In this document: positions 26,274 through 34,476 of the stretch, one piece after another | Layout of the letters: each line of letters opens with the position of its first letter | Numbering within the stretch: the stretch's first letter is position 1 | Made by a program: the position numbers and the translations under genes | Origin: Syntrophobacterales bacterium | GTDB taxonomy: Bacteria > Desulfobacterota > BSN033 > WVXP01 > G020346125 | DNA length: 64,000 nucleotides | NCBI GenBank assembly: GCA_020346125.1 | Contig: CP070774.1 | Span: 1,227,119-1,291,118 of the forward strand | Reading direction: 5' to 3' | The notes under the pieces: generated by a model | Told to the model about the DNA's origin: nothing | Seen by the model: the letters and a program-made list of their open reading frames with translations, nothing else | Databases searched by the model: none

Positions 26274-26840
26274 TCATAGTCCCAGCTCATCTGATATGGT
26301 GGCCATGGCTTTCAGGCTCAGTTCCGCGAACTCCTCCAACGGAATATTGAGCTTTTCACACTTTCGTATGTGCTCCCTGTTAACGTTTCGGGCAAATTCC
26401 TTCTGTTTCATCCGTTTCAAAATAGATTTGGGCTTCACACTGGCGATCTTTTTGTCCGGATAGACCAGAGTCGTCGCCACCACCATGCCAGTTATACACT
26501 CGGCGCAGGTGAGGGCGATATCCAATTCCGTTTTCCGTTCGATTCCCAACGCCTCGGCATTATGAGCCTTAATGGCATCGACAATCTCCTGGTTTACCCC
26601 CTTCTCCTTGAGGATTACCTCGGTCCTCAAACCATGTTGAGGAGGGTTCTCCTTCGTCTCTTCATAATCGAGGTCATGAAGTAGTCCGGCAATCCCCCAA
26701 GACTCCGCATCCAAACCCAGCCTCTCCGCCAACGCCCTCATAATGGCCTCCGTTGCCAAGCAGTGCCTTCTCAGGTTCTCGGGCCGTAAGTATTCCTGCA
26801 TTAATTCGATGGCCTCCAGCCTCGTTATTCCCGCATCCAT
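26274..26840 (-). CDS. HD-domain phosphohydrolase
   Basis: This is a 188-residue protein of the HDIG-type hydrolase family. The N-terminal NLRRHCLATEAIMRALAERL gives the first metal histidine, GLLHDLDYEE the HD pair and AIKAHNAEAL a later histidine. The C-terminal 80 residues are helical. It resembles small cytosolic HD proteins of anaerobes whose nucleotide substrate is unknown. GGGAGGATGGGAA precedes the ATG. It is flanked on both sides by repeat arrays R2 and R3. Confidence 0.88.
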   Translation of the reverse strand: MDAGITRLEAIELMQEYLRPENLRRHCLATEAIMRALAERLGLDAESWGIAGLLHDLDYEETKENPPQHGLRTEVILKEKGVNQEIVDAIKAHNAEALGIERKTELDIALTCAECITGMVVATTLVYPDKKIASVKPKSILKRMKQKEFARNVNREHIRKCEKLNIPLEEFAELSLKAMATISDELGL

Positions 26841-26984
26841 TTCCCATCCTCCCCTCTCATATTAACGGTACATTATCCCGTAAAAGAGTATTTCGTCAAC
26901 CCCAATGGTTGTTGGACGGTAGAGGTTGGAGGTTTGAGGCAAGGATAATATCAAAGGTCAAAACCTAATTCGCAAATCCGAAAT

Positions 26985-27132
26985 GTCGACTCTTAACTCT
27001 CCATCTCCCACTCTTCATTCCTCATTCTTCATTCTTAATTCTTCATTCCCAACTCTCCATTCTTCACTCACTCCTTATTCCTTACTCTTGGCTTCACCCT
27101 TGACCTCAACCTCAGCCTTAACCTCAATCTGG
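26985..27132 (+). repeat. degenerate heptamer array R3
   Basis: A run of CTTCATT, CTTAATT, CTCCATT, CCTCATT and CTTACTC heptamers (26990-27085) is followed by AACCTC/AACCTY hexamers up to 27130. It lies between the divergently transcribed HD gene and the AAA-type gene and stops six bases before the promoter of the latter. Orientation is as in the other arrays. Confidence 0.82.
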
Positions 27133-27137
27133 ATTTC

Positions 27138-27166
27138 TTGACAAAAAAACCTTATCTTTTTAGAGT
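27138..27166 (+). promoter_or_regulatory. probable promoter of the ATPase/kinase pair
   Basis: TTGACA at 27138-27143 is followed after 17 bp by TAGAGT at 27161-27166 (four of six). The ATG at 27215 has GGGGGTG six bases upstream. Confidence 0.5.
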
Positions 27167-27214
27167 AATAATGGTTATTCCTTTCGGTTGCCTTCATTAT
27201 TGAAGGGGGTGCAA

Positions 27215-27820
27215 ATGGATAGGGCATTTTCGGAAGCTATTGGATTGGAGGTTCCCAGGGATTGTCTATTGATCTCCGTTGGACTTCCCGGAAGTTGGAA
27301 GAGCCCAGTCACCGAGGAAATCGCCAGAATGAAGGGGCATAAAATCCTGAGGTCGGATTTCATCCGCCGGGAAGTCTTGGAGGGGAAGGACATCTTCGAT
27401 GAGAAGGTTGCCTCCAACCCGGACAATAGGAGGAGGGTATATGGGGAGATGTTCAAGCGGGCGGAGGCGATGTTGAAAGGGGGAACAGGGGGACTGATTT
27501 TGGATGCCACCTTCTTCACCCAGGAGTTGAGATCGAGGGCCGCAAAACTGGCCCATGAAGCTTCAAAGCCACTGGTGATTGCCGAATGCGTCTGCACGGA
27601 GAAGGCTTCCATCCGGCGTATCTTAAAGAGGACGAAGGAGAACTATGAGTCCAACGCCTTGACCCGGCAGGCCTACCTGAATAACAAGAAGATCTTTGAA
27701 CCGGTAGATATAGACGAGCTCAAGCGAAATTACAGGGATCTCTCCATCACTCAGTTGGCAATCGATACGGAGTTCGATGATCAACCCCGCTGGCGCGTAA
27801 CCACCATCAAAAAAAGATAG
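27215..27820 (+). CDS. AAA_33-type P-loop kinase (COG0645-like) with altered Walker A
   Basis: This 201-residue P-loop protein resembles small kinases and the P-loop half of two-part phosphotransferases. The Walker A loop reads GLPGSWKS, with Trp in place of the glycine before the lysine, followed by Pro where Thr is usual. HKILRSDFIRREVLEG and LILDATFFTQELRSRA are typical of the family. The chosen ATG has a GGGGGTG site. The next gene, nine bases on, is an aminoglycoside-phosphotransferase-like protein; in other bacteria the two parts are fused in one chain. Whether ATP is still bound is uncertain. Confidence 0.8.
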   Translation: MDRAFSEAIGLEVPRDCLLISVGLPGSWKSPVTEEIARMKGHKILRSDFIRREVLEGKDIFDEKVASNPDNRRRVYGEMFKRAEAMLKGGTGGLILDATFFTQELRSRAAKLAHEASKPLVIAECVCTEKASIRRILKRTKENYESNALTRQAYLNNKKIFEPVDIDELKRNYRDLSITQLAIDTEFDDQPRWRVTTIKKR

Positions 27821-27829
27821 GGCCCCGAT

Positions 27830-28849
27830 ATGGATTTACAAGCCCTCCAGCAGGCTCTGTTAAACCCGGCCATGTACCCCGAACGCCCGAGAAAAGTCGA
27901 ATTTTCAGAAACACACATCTCCTTACTCTTCTTTACAGAAAATCACGTATATAAGGTGAAGAAGCCCGTTGATTTTGGCTTCCTAGACTTCACGGATCTT
28001 GAAAAACGTAAATTTTACTGCCATCAGGAGGTAGAGCTCAACAGGCGTTTATCTGACGATGTGTATATAGGGGTGGTTGAAATATCGGAAGAGGATGGGG
28101 ACATCTCCCTCGATGGGAGAGGGGAGGTCATCGAGTATGCCGTTAAGATGAGGAGGATTTCAGAAGATCTATTGATGAGTCGGCTCATTGAAGAGGGGAA
28201 GGTAACTGAGCACATGATCGCAAGGGTAGCCGAAAAGCTGGCTGCCTTCTACCGGGCAGCCGAGACCAATGAGGAGATAAGGAGTTATGGCAAGGCCGAG
28301 CGGATCCTGCAGGATACGGATGAGAACTTCTATCAAACTCGTACCTATATCGGGCTTACCATTTCCCGTAATGACTTCGAAGCTATTGAAAGGACAACCA
28401 ATGACTTCTTAAGGGAGAAACGGGCCTCCTTCGAACGAAGGATTGAAGAGGGGAAGGTCAGGGACTGTCACGGAGATCTCCGATCGGAGCATATCTACCT
28501 GGAGGATGAGATCCTCATCATCGATTGCATTGAATTCAACCAAAGGTTTCGATATACAGATGTTGCAGCAGATATCGGCTTCTTGGCCATGGATTTGGAT
28601 TATCGGGGGAGGAGGGATCTATCACAGTATCTCATCGATTCGTATATTCGCATGAGCGGGGATGGGGACCTCCCTGAAGTCCTCGATTTTTACAAATGCT
28701 ACCGGGCTTATGTGAGGGGAAAAGTGGAGAGTTTTAGGCTTGATGATCCAAACATCTCCCCTGGTGAGAAGAATGAAGCATTGAGTAGAGCTCGCCGGTT
28801 CTTTCGCCTCTCCAATGGCTATGCCGTGGATTTACGGGACAGCGGCTGA
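27830..28849 (+). CDS. APH-fold phosphotransferase (COG2187-like)
   Basis: This 339-residue protein has an aminoglycoside phosphotransferase/kinase fold. NHVYKVKKPVDFGFLDFTD carries the ATP lysine. The catalytic loop reads CHGDLRSEHIYL and the metal aspartate is in ILIIDCIEFNQRF. FLAMDLDYRGRRDL follows. The pairing with the P-loop gene upstream is characteristic of the COG2187/COG0645 combination, which has no established substrate. It is unlikely to be an antibiotic resistance gene. Confidence 0.85.
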   Translation: MDLQALQQALLNPAMYPERPRKVEFSETHISLLFFTENHVYKVKKPVDFGFLDFTDLEKRKFYCHQEVELNRRLSDDVYIGVVEISEEDGDISLDGRGEVIEYAVKMRRISEDLLMSRLIEEGKVTEHMIARVAEKLAAFYRAAETNEEIRSYGKAERILQDTDENFYQTRTYIGLTISRNDFEAIERTTNDFLREKRASFERRIEEGKVRDCHGDLRSEHIYLEDEILIIDCIEFNQRFRYTDVAADIGFLAMDLDYRGRRDLSQYLIDSYIRMSGDGDLPEVLDFYKCYRAYVRGKVESFRLDDPNISPGEKNEALSRARRFFRLSNGYAVDLRDSG

Positions 28850-28882
28850 GGCTTCTATTTCTCTCCGGGAATTTTTGGCGAT

Positions 28883-29947
28883 ATGGAAAGAAAGAGGACA
28901 AGACAGATTTCCATAGGTGGGGTTAAGGTTGGAGGCGATGCCCCTATCTCGGTGCAGTCCATGACCAAAACCGACACTCGGGATGTGGATAAGACCGTGG
29001 CCCAGATTCAACGTCTGGAGGCTGCAGGATGTGAAATTGTGAGGGTGGCCATCCCCGATAAGGTGGCCTGCGAACGATTCGGCGAGATTCGGGCAAGAAT
29101 CGAACTCCCTCTCGTGGCTGATATCCACTTCGATCATCGATTGGCCATCAAAGCCGTGGAAAGGGGAGCCGATGCCATAAGGATTAACCCGGGCACTATC
29201 CGAGGGCGAAGAAAAATAGAGGATGTCGTCGGGATAGCCAAGGGCCGGGGAATCCCCATCCGTATTGGAATCAATGCCGGTTCACTGGAGAAGGATCTAT
29301 TGCGTAAATATGGAGGGGCTACCCCTGAGGCTATGGTGGAAAGCGCTCTGCGCTCGATCCATTTCATGGAAACCTTGGATTTTCATGAGATAAAGGTTTC
29401 CCTGAAAGCATCGGATGTAATAAGAACTATCGAGGCCTATCGGCTCATTTCCCGCGAAGTGGATTACCCCTTACATCTTGGGGTAACGGAGGCAGGGACG
29501 GTTATTCGCGGCACCATCAAATCCTCTATAGGGATCGGCCTCCTCCTCTATGAGGGTATCGGGGATACCCTGAGGGTTTCGCTGACCGGGGATCCAGTGG
29601 AAGAGGTACGGGTCGGCTTTGGTATATTAAGGGCCCTGAACCTTCGCCAGAGAGGACCAGATATTATCTCTTGTCCCACGTGTGGAAGATGCGAGGTCGA
29701 TCTTATTCCCATGGCCGAGGAAGTGGAGAGGAGATTGAGCCACCTGCCCGAACCTATTCGGGTCGCCGTCATGGGTTGTGTGGTGAATGGTCCCGGTGAG
29801 GCCCGTGAAGCCGACGTGGGAATCGCCGGTGGAAGGGGAGTGGGATTACTCTTTCGCGAGGGAAAAGTCCTGAGTAAATACCCCCAAGAGGAACTCATTC
29901 AAGCCCTCATAGAGGAAATTGAGAAGATGTTGAAGGGATATGACTAG
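28883..29947 (+). CDS. ispG: 4-hydroxy-3-methylbut-2-en-1-yl diphosphate synthase
   Basis: IspG (GcpE) is the [4Fe-4S] enzyme of the penultimate MEP pathway step. The 354 residues show PISVQSMTKTDTRDV, LVADIHFDHRLAIKA and RINPGTIRG in the barrel. The cluster cysteines are in SCPTCGRCEVDL and VMGCVVNGPGEA. Length is that of the standard bacterial two-domain form. Together with ispE at 12 kb it shows an MEP route. Confidence 0.96.
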   Translation: MERKRTRQISIGGVKVGGDAPISVQSMTKTDTRDVDKTVAQIQRLEAAGCEIVRVAIPDKVACERFGEIRARIELPLVADIHFDHRLAIKAVERGADAIRINPGTIRGRRKIEDVVGIAKGRGIPIRIGINAGSLEKDLLRKYGGATPEAMVESALRSIHFMETLDFHEIKVSLKASDVIRTIEAYRLISREVDYPLHLGVTEAGTVIRGTIKSSIGIGLLLYEGIGDTLRVSLTGDPVEEVRVGFGILRALNLRQRGPDIISCPTCGRCEVDLIPMAEEVERRLSHLPEPIRVAVMGCVVNGPGEAREADVGIAGGRGVGLLFREGKVLSKYPQEELIQALIEEIEKMLKGYD

Positions 29948-29950
29948 GGC

Positions 29951-30556
29951 TCACCCCTGTCCGCCGGATAGGTCCGTCTTTTCCTTGAGCTGCCTCCACG
30001 TGTAGTGGATGCGTTGAATAACGGTGATATGGGTGAATACGGCCAGAATCCAGAGAATGGGCACCATCAGGTCAAAGAGAGCTCCCACCGCGAGGAGCAC
30101 TATCCTCTCCGGCCTCTCCAAGAGGCCGACGGTGCACTTTTCGATCACTCCTTCCGCCCTGGCTCGGACATAGGGAACCAGTGCCGTGCCGATAAGGACC
30201 ACTGAGGTCAAGACAATTATACTGGTTGACCCCGCTCGCGCATAGAAGAGGAGAATTCCCAGGAGCACAATCAGATCGGAATAGCGGTCCATTACCGAGT
30301 CGAAGAAAGCGCCAAAAGGAGTGGCCCTCCCCTGATTCCTTGCCATCGCCCCATCCATGAGATCACAGAGGCCCGCGCCCAGGATGGCTAAACCTCCCCC
30401 CTTCGAGTATCCGATCGCCAACAGAAAAGCAGCGCCGGCATTGAGGATAAACCCTGAGAAGGTAAGGAGATTTGGGTTGACGTTTTTCCCCAGCAAGTAT
30501 TTGGCCACCTTGTAGACATAGGGATCGAGTCTATGGCCGATTTTAGAGCTGATCAT
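29951..30556 (-). CDS. CDP-alcohol phosphatidyltransferase family protein
   Basis: This 201-residue membrane protein has five or six hydrophobic helices and the family motif D-x2-DG-x2-AR-x8-G-x3-D-x3-D, here starting DLMDGAMARNQGR and ending FFDSVMDRYSD. Such enzymes move a phosphatidyl group from CDP-diacylglycerol to an alcohol. The arrangement NPNLLTFSGFILNAGAAFLL resembles inositol-phosphate or glycerophosphate transferases, but the alcohol cannot be decided. It is convergent with ispG, with three bases between stops. Confidence 0.88.
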   Translation of the reverse strand: MISSKIGHRLDPYVYKVAKYLLGKNVNPNLLTFSGFILNAGAAFLLAIGYSKGGGLAILGAGLCDLMDGAMARNQGRATPFGAFFDSVMDRYSDLIVLLGILLFYARAGSTSIIVLTSVVLIGTALVPYVRARAEGVIEKCTVGLLERPERIVLLAVGALFDLMVPILWILAVFTHITVIQRIHYTWRQLKEKTDLSGGQG

Positions 30557-30838
30557 ACCCTGCTGAGTTCCTCTACTAAAATGATTGATAGTATAAAGGG
30601 ACTTTGGAAAATGTCAAAACAAAATAGAGTGATATCTCACAGGAGATCTGAGATTGAAAAAGGTGACGAGCGAGAAGGCCAAGTCCAGTTGAAACCACCA
30701 TATTTCATACCCCTGAATCTTTACTGAAGGTCGGTCGGCTTTCCCGTTCCCATCCCCCAAGATGTTGAATGTATGAGCAAAATCAAAGTGTGGTTGAACC
30801 GAAGGAAACAACTACCAGCTCTCCTCTGGCAGTTTGCG

Positions 30839-31399
30839 TCATGATCTCTTCTCTTTGCTCGACGCAAATAGGCCGTATACTGCCTCTTTCTGTCCTCTCA
30901 GTTCCAGTAACCAGTCAATAACCTCGCGAACGGCACCATATCCACCGGGAGCTTGAGTTACGTAAATACTATGTTCCTTCACCTCAGGAGAAGCATTATG
31001 TACCGCAATCGGCAAGCCAACCCGTTTCATCACGGGGAGGTCAAGTACATCATCCCCCACGTAGGCGACCTGAGACACATCCAGAGCGTGCTTTTCAAGT
31101 AACAAGTTCAAAGCGTCCTCTTTATAGAAATAACCCTGACAAACTTCATCTATTCCCAGTTCTTCCGCGCGACGGTAAACAGCGGCAGACTCTCGACCGG
31201 TAATGATTCCCACCTTCAGCCCCGCTGTCCGCGCCAAGGTCACGCCCATGCCGTCTCTAACATCAAATCTCTTGGCCTCGCCTTTTTCCTCTATCAGAAT
31301 AATGCCGCCGTCCGTCATGACACCATCTACGTCAAAGAGCAACAGATGTAAGCCAACGGCCCGTCGTTTGATCTCATCCTGTTCCAGCTCCAGCATCAT
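30839..31399 (-). CDS. kdsC: KdsC-like HAD phosphatase (KDO-8-phosphate phosphatase family)
   Basis: The 186-residue C0-type HAD protein has LLFDVDGVMTDGGIIL with the nucleophile, VGIITGRESAAV, and YVGDDVLDLPVMKRVG. It would remove phosphate from KDO-8-phosphate. The start is placed at MMLELEQDE because AGGGGGA stands just before it and the preceding gene ends seven bases upstream. It closes the cluster kdsB-kdsA-transaldolase/CBS-kdsC. A second kdsC occurs at 46.9 kb in the lpt operon, so one of the two may serve a different sugar acid. Confidence 0.88.
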   Translation of the reverse strand: MMLELEQDEIKRRAVGLHLLLFDVDGVMTDGGIILIEEKGEAKRFDVRDGMGVTLARTAGLKVGIITGRESAAVYRRAEELGIDEVCQGYFYKEDALNLLLEKHALDVSQVAYVGDDVLDLPVMKRVGLPIAVHNASPEVKEHSIYVTQAPGGYGAVREVIDWLLELRGQKEAVYGLFASSKEKRS

Positions 31400-31406
31400 A
31401 TTCCCC

Positions 31407-32429
31407 CTAATCAACCAAACCATCGCGGAGCAAGTCTTGGACATCAATCATTCCCACTGGTTTTTCCTGGACGTCCACCACGACAAGGTTATCGACCTTA
31501 GCCTGGCGCATGAGTTTCACCGCATCTTGTAAGATAGTTTCTTCGGGCAAACATTTTGGATTTCGCGACATAAGACGGGCCACTTTCTCGTGGGCCAGAT
31601 CCTTATGGTCAATCGCACGGCGCAAATCGCCGTCGGTTAGTATGCCGATAAGTCGCCCTTCCTCATTTACCACGGAGACGGCCCCGAGCTTCGACTTTGT
31701 CATCTCGATTGCAGCCTCTGCTATTGTAGCATTCTCGGTAACAATCGGGTTCTCAGGTCGGATGAACTGGCGCACGGTGTATGTGGTCAGCTTGGTATGG
31801 ATGCTGAAGTCGCTGATGCCGTGACCGGTGAGCACATTGTCAGATAGGATCCTAAGGACCTTCCACGGAAAAGTGATCGCATGCGCGCCGCAGAGGATAG
31901 CCATGCGCACGTGGTCAAGATGGCGTACCGAAGACACCATGACCTTAGCAGGATACCGATATCGCTCCACCATGTTAACCACTTGTTCGATCAGGGCAAA
32001 GGAATCATGTCCTTGATCGTGGAGACGGCCTACCAGAGGACAGATGTAGCTTGCTCCTGATGCTGCAGCCAGATATGCCTGGGTGAGGGTATAAACCAAA
32101 TGAATATTAGTCTTGTATCCCCCTTGAGTTAGGCGACAGGCTGCCTTGAGCCCCTCGTTAGTGACCGGGATTTTGAAGACTGGTGGTCTTGCGAGCCCTG
32201 GCAATGCGGATAAGCGTTCGGCCTCGGCGAGGATTTGTGAATACGTTTCCCCCAAGGCCTCAACGTGCAACTGGTTAGCAATCTTCGATAATTCTACAAT
32301 GGTGCTGTCCACGTCTTTGATGCCATGTTGATGCATAAAAGTCGGCGTCGTCGTAATTCCCTCCATAAAACCAAACTCGGCTGCGGCCTTGATTTCATCG
32401 AAGTCTACTGAGTCAATGAAGAGCTCCAT
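31407..32429 (-). CDS. transaldolase/F6P-aldolase-type barrel fused to a KdsD-type CBS pair
   Basis: Residues 1-215 are a short transaldolase family barrel of the fructose-6-phosphate aldolase (TalC/FSA) type: MELFIDSVDFDEIKAAAEFG, GITTTPTF, and the Schiff-base lysine K86 in VFKIPVTNEGLKAA. Residues about 227-340 are two CBS domains very close to those of arabinose-5-phosphate isomerase KdsD, with GILTDGDLRRAID and GMIDVQDLLRDGLV. The SIS isomerase domain that normally precedes those CBS domains is absent. The gene lies two bases before kdsA and seven after kdsC in a KDO operon, exactly where kdsD would be. I infer a role in making or controlling arabinose 5-phosphate. The aldolase assignment is certain, the reaction is not. 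Confidence 0.88.
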   Translation of the reverse strand: MELFIDSVDFDEIKAAAEFGFMEGITTTPTFMHQHGIKDVDSTIVELSKIANQLHVEALGETYSQILAEAERLSALPGLARPPVFKIPVTNEGLKAACRLTQGGYKTNIHLVYTLTQAYLAAASGASYICPLVGRLHDQGHDSFALIEQVVNMVERYRYPAKVMVSSVRHLDHVRMAILCGAHAITFPWKVLRILSDNVLTGHGISDFSIHTKLTTYTVRQFIRPENPIVTENATIAEAAIEMTKSKLGAVSVVNEEGRLIGILTDGDLRRAIDHKDLAHEKVARLMSRNPKCLPEETILQDAVKLMRQAKVDNLVVVDVQEKPVGMIDVQDLLRDGLVD

Positions 32430-32431
32430 GA

Positions 32432-33271
32432 TTACACCTCTTTTACGATGGAGTTAATCTCGAGGAGAGGTTTAAGGTACTCCTCGAGGTCACTAAGATA
32501 CATTTGGCTCGATGCATCACATTTTGCATCCGGCGGGTTAGGGTGGCATTCAATGAACAGGCCATCCACACCGGCTGCCACACCTGCGCGTCCCAGAACG
32601 GACAGATATTCCCGATTGCCCCCCCGAGGATCAGCACTTGGAATGCCGTACCGGCGTATGGAATGTGTAACGTCAAAAACAAGCGGATATCCAGTCTGAC
32701 GCATAATGTGAAAGCTTCGTGGATCAACGATCAGATCGTTGTAGCCAAAGGTGTATCCTCGTTCCGTCACCAGGATGCGATGATTTCCCATGCACTCCAC
32801 TTTCTTGACAGGTTTGGAAATGTTCTCCGGAGCGAGAAACTGACCACGTTTGATATTAATCGCCTTGCCAGTTAGTGCTACCGCCTCTGTCAAGTCCGTC
32901 TGCATGCATAAGTAGGCAGGAATCTGAATCACGTCGAGTACCTGGCCTGCTGTCGGAACTTGTCCAACATAATGAACGTCCGACATAATTGGCAAACCAA
33001 ACGCATGACGGATGCCTTCCAGAATCTTCAAGCCCTCCTCCAGTCCCGGCCCGCGGTAGTGTTCCCTCGCACTCCGGTTGTCCTTTTGGAACGAACTTTT
33101 GAAGATTACTGGTATGTCAAGTCGTCCGCTCACCCGCTCGAGAACTTCAGCAGTGCGTTTCATCACATCATCTTCTTCGATCACACATGGACCGGAGATC
33201 AGAAAAAGTGGAACTTCGCCACACCGTATTCCGCAAATTTCCACGCTTGTCACCTGGCCAATCAGTTTCAT
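32432..33271 (-). CDS. kdsA: 3-deoxy-8-phosphooctulonate synthase
   Basis: KdsA condenses arabinose 5-phosphate with phosphoenolpyruvate to give KDO-8-phosphate for lipid A core. The 279 residues show FLISGPCVIEEDDV, VIFKSSFQKDNRSA, PIMSDVHYVGQV, and IECHPNPPDAKCDASSQM. The ATG at 33271 has GAGGATAG before it; an in-frame TTG four codons earlier is less likely. It follows kdsB by 14 bases and precedes the transaldolase-CBS gene. Confidence 0.95.
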   Translation of the reverse strand: MKLIGQVTSVEICGIRCGEVPLFLISGPCVIEEDDVMKRTAEVLERVSGRLDIPVIFKSSFQKDNRSAREHYRGPGLEEGLKILEGIRHAFGLPIMSDVHYVGQVPTAGQVLDVIQIPAYLCMQTDLTEAVALTGKAINIKRGQFLAPENISKPVKKVECMGNHRILVTERGYTFGYNDLIVDPRSFHIMRQTGYPLVFDVTHSIRRYGIPSADPRGGNREYLSVLGRAGVAAGVDGLFIECHPNPPDAKCDASSQMYLSDLEEYLKPLLEINSIVKEV

Positions 33272-33285
33272 ATCTATCCTCAATA

Positions 33286-34053
33286 CTACCCTGATTCTTG
33301 CTGTGGTTGTGACGCTAAGATACGGCGCACCTGGGCGAGATCCTCAGCCGTATCCACCGCTATCTGTCGAAACCTGGTCTTGATGGTATATATGCTGTAA
33401 CCTGCTTCGAGGAATCGGAGTTGCTCCAGCTTCTCGGCCTGCTCCAATTGACTTGGCGGCAGTGATGCATCGAACTCCTCCAACACGTGCCGCCTAAAGC
33501 CGTAGATTCCATACTGTGCCCAGAGAGCTGCTCGTTTCGGCCACTCAGCAAGCGGGGCATCGCGCACATGGGGAATAGGACTGCGCGAGAAGTACAGCGC
33601 ACGGCCATCGTTTCCGCATACTACTTTTGCAAGACCCGGGTCAATCCGATCGGAAACCTCGGTAATTCGGAACACGGGAGTAACTATATCGGCTCTGTTG
33701 TTCTGGAAGCTCCGTACGAGCTCGTCAATCAACTCCGGCTCAACGAGTGGTTGATCTCCCTGAATATTAACAACGATCTCGGCATCTATCTTGTTTACAA
33801 TTGAAGCGATGCGGGCCGTCCCCGAGGGCAGATTGGGGGAGGTCAGTATGACTGCTACTCCCCACTCCCGCACTATACGTATCACCTCTTTGCTGTCTGT
33901 TGCTACAAGCACACGGTTAATGCTTTGGGCTAAACTGGCGCGCTCGTACACGTGTCGGATCATCGGTTTGCCAGCTATGTCAGCCAGGACCTTACGCGGT
34001 AGTCGAGTGGACTGTAAACGCGCCGGGATAACGGCGACCGCTCTTTTTTCCAT
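33286..34053 (-). CDS. kdsB: 3-deoxy-manno-octulosonate cytidylyltransferase
   Basis: CMP-KDO synthetase activates KDO with CTP. The 255 residues have the nucleotide loop VIPARLQSTRLPRKVLADI, with Arg where Gly is usual before the Lys, followed by AGKPMIRHVYERA. VVNIQGDQPLVEPELID and RSPIPHVRD complete the family pattern. It starts the run kdsB-kdsA-transaldolase/CBS-kdsC on the minus strand. Confidence 0.95.
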   Translation of the reverse strand: MEKRAVAVIPARLQSTRLPRKVLADIAGKPMIRHVYERASLAQSINRVLVATDSKEVIRIVREWGVAVILTSPNLPSGTARIASIVNKIDAEIVVNIQGDQPLVEPELIDELVRSFQNNRADIVTPVFRITEVSDRIDPGLAKVVCGNDGRALYFSRSPIPHVRDAPLAEWPKRAALWAQYGIYGFRRHVLEEFDASLPPSQLEQAEKLEQLRFLEAGYSIYTIKTRFRQIAVDTAEDLAQVRRILASQPQQESG

Positions 34054-34099
34054 AGCTCAACACCTGATAAGCGTCAACATCCGGAGACGAAATCGCTCC

Positions 34100-34369
34100 T
34101 TATTCAAAGCACCGCAACGCCATTATTATACCGTGACTCACTCCCCGGTGATAGAATACCTCAAGTTTACAGGCAGTGCGGCCGTACGTCAACTGTTGTC
34201 TGATAAAGTCTCCCCTCACAGCCAGTCCCCGCGGCGAGAAAGTAAGATGGTAAACATCTTCGTAATTCCCAGGAAGGGTGAGAATCGTGTCACAGGAGAT
34301 GGGCCGCGTATGATAGTGACCGACAAATGGACCTTTATCGAACATAATAAAACGGAGTGATGAAGGCAT
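34100..34369 (-). CDS. hypothetical ORF upstream of kdsB
   Basis: This frame of 89 codons starts at ATG 34369 (a GTG directly precedes it) and ends 46 bases before kdsB on the same strand. Codon use looks natural and similar to the kds genes. The sequence has GDTILT-like turns (CDTILTLPGNYEDVYHL) and ends YHRGVSHGIIMALRCFE. I do not recognise it, and no clear ribosome binding site is present. The rest of the 34054-34476 gap holds nothing else I can name. It may be a remnant of a gene or a leader. Confidence 0.3.
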   Translation of the reverse strand: MPSSLRFIMFDKGPFVGHYHTRPISCDTILTLPGNYEDVYHLTFSPRGLAVRGDFIRQQLTYGRTACKLEVFYHRGVSHGIIMALRCFE

Positions 34370-34476
34370 CACCAGCGTATTGCCCCTGAGCTATTGGTTT
34401 CGATCCACCGATGCACATAATTTGACACGCCTTCTTTCCTATGATATGGGTCCCATGAGGAGGATTTTTATTAGGC

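Noticed and set aside
27830..28849. Aminoglycoside resistance kinase
   Set aside because: The APH fold is shared by many kinases, and the neighbour and overall sequence point to the COG2187 type instead.
34380..34440. tRNA-like segment with GGTTTCGATCC
   Set aside because: The T-arm resemblance is partial, and no acceptor or anticodon stem can be built around it.
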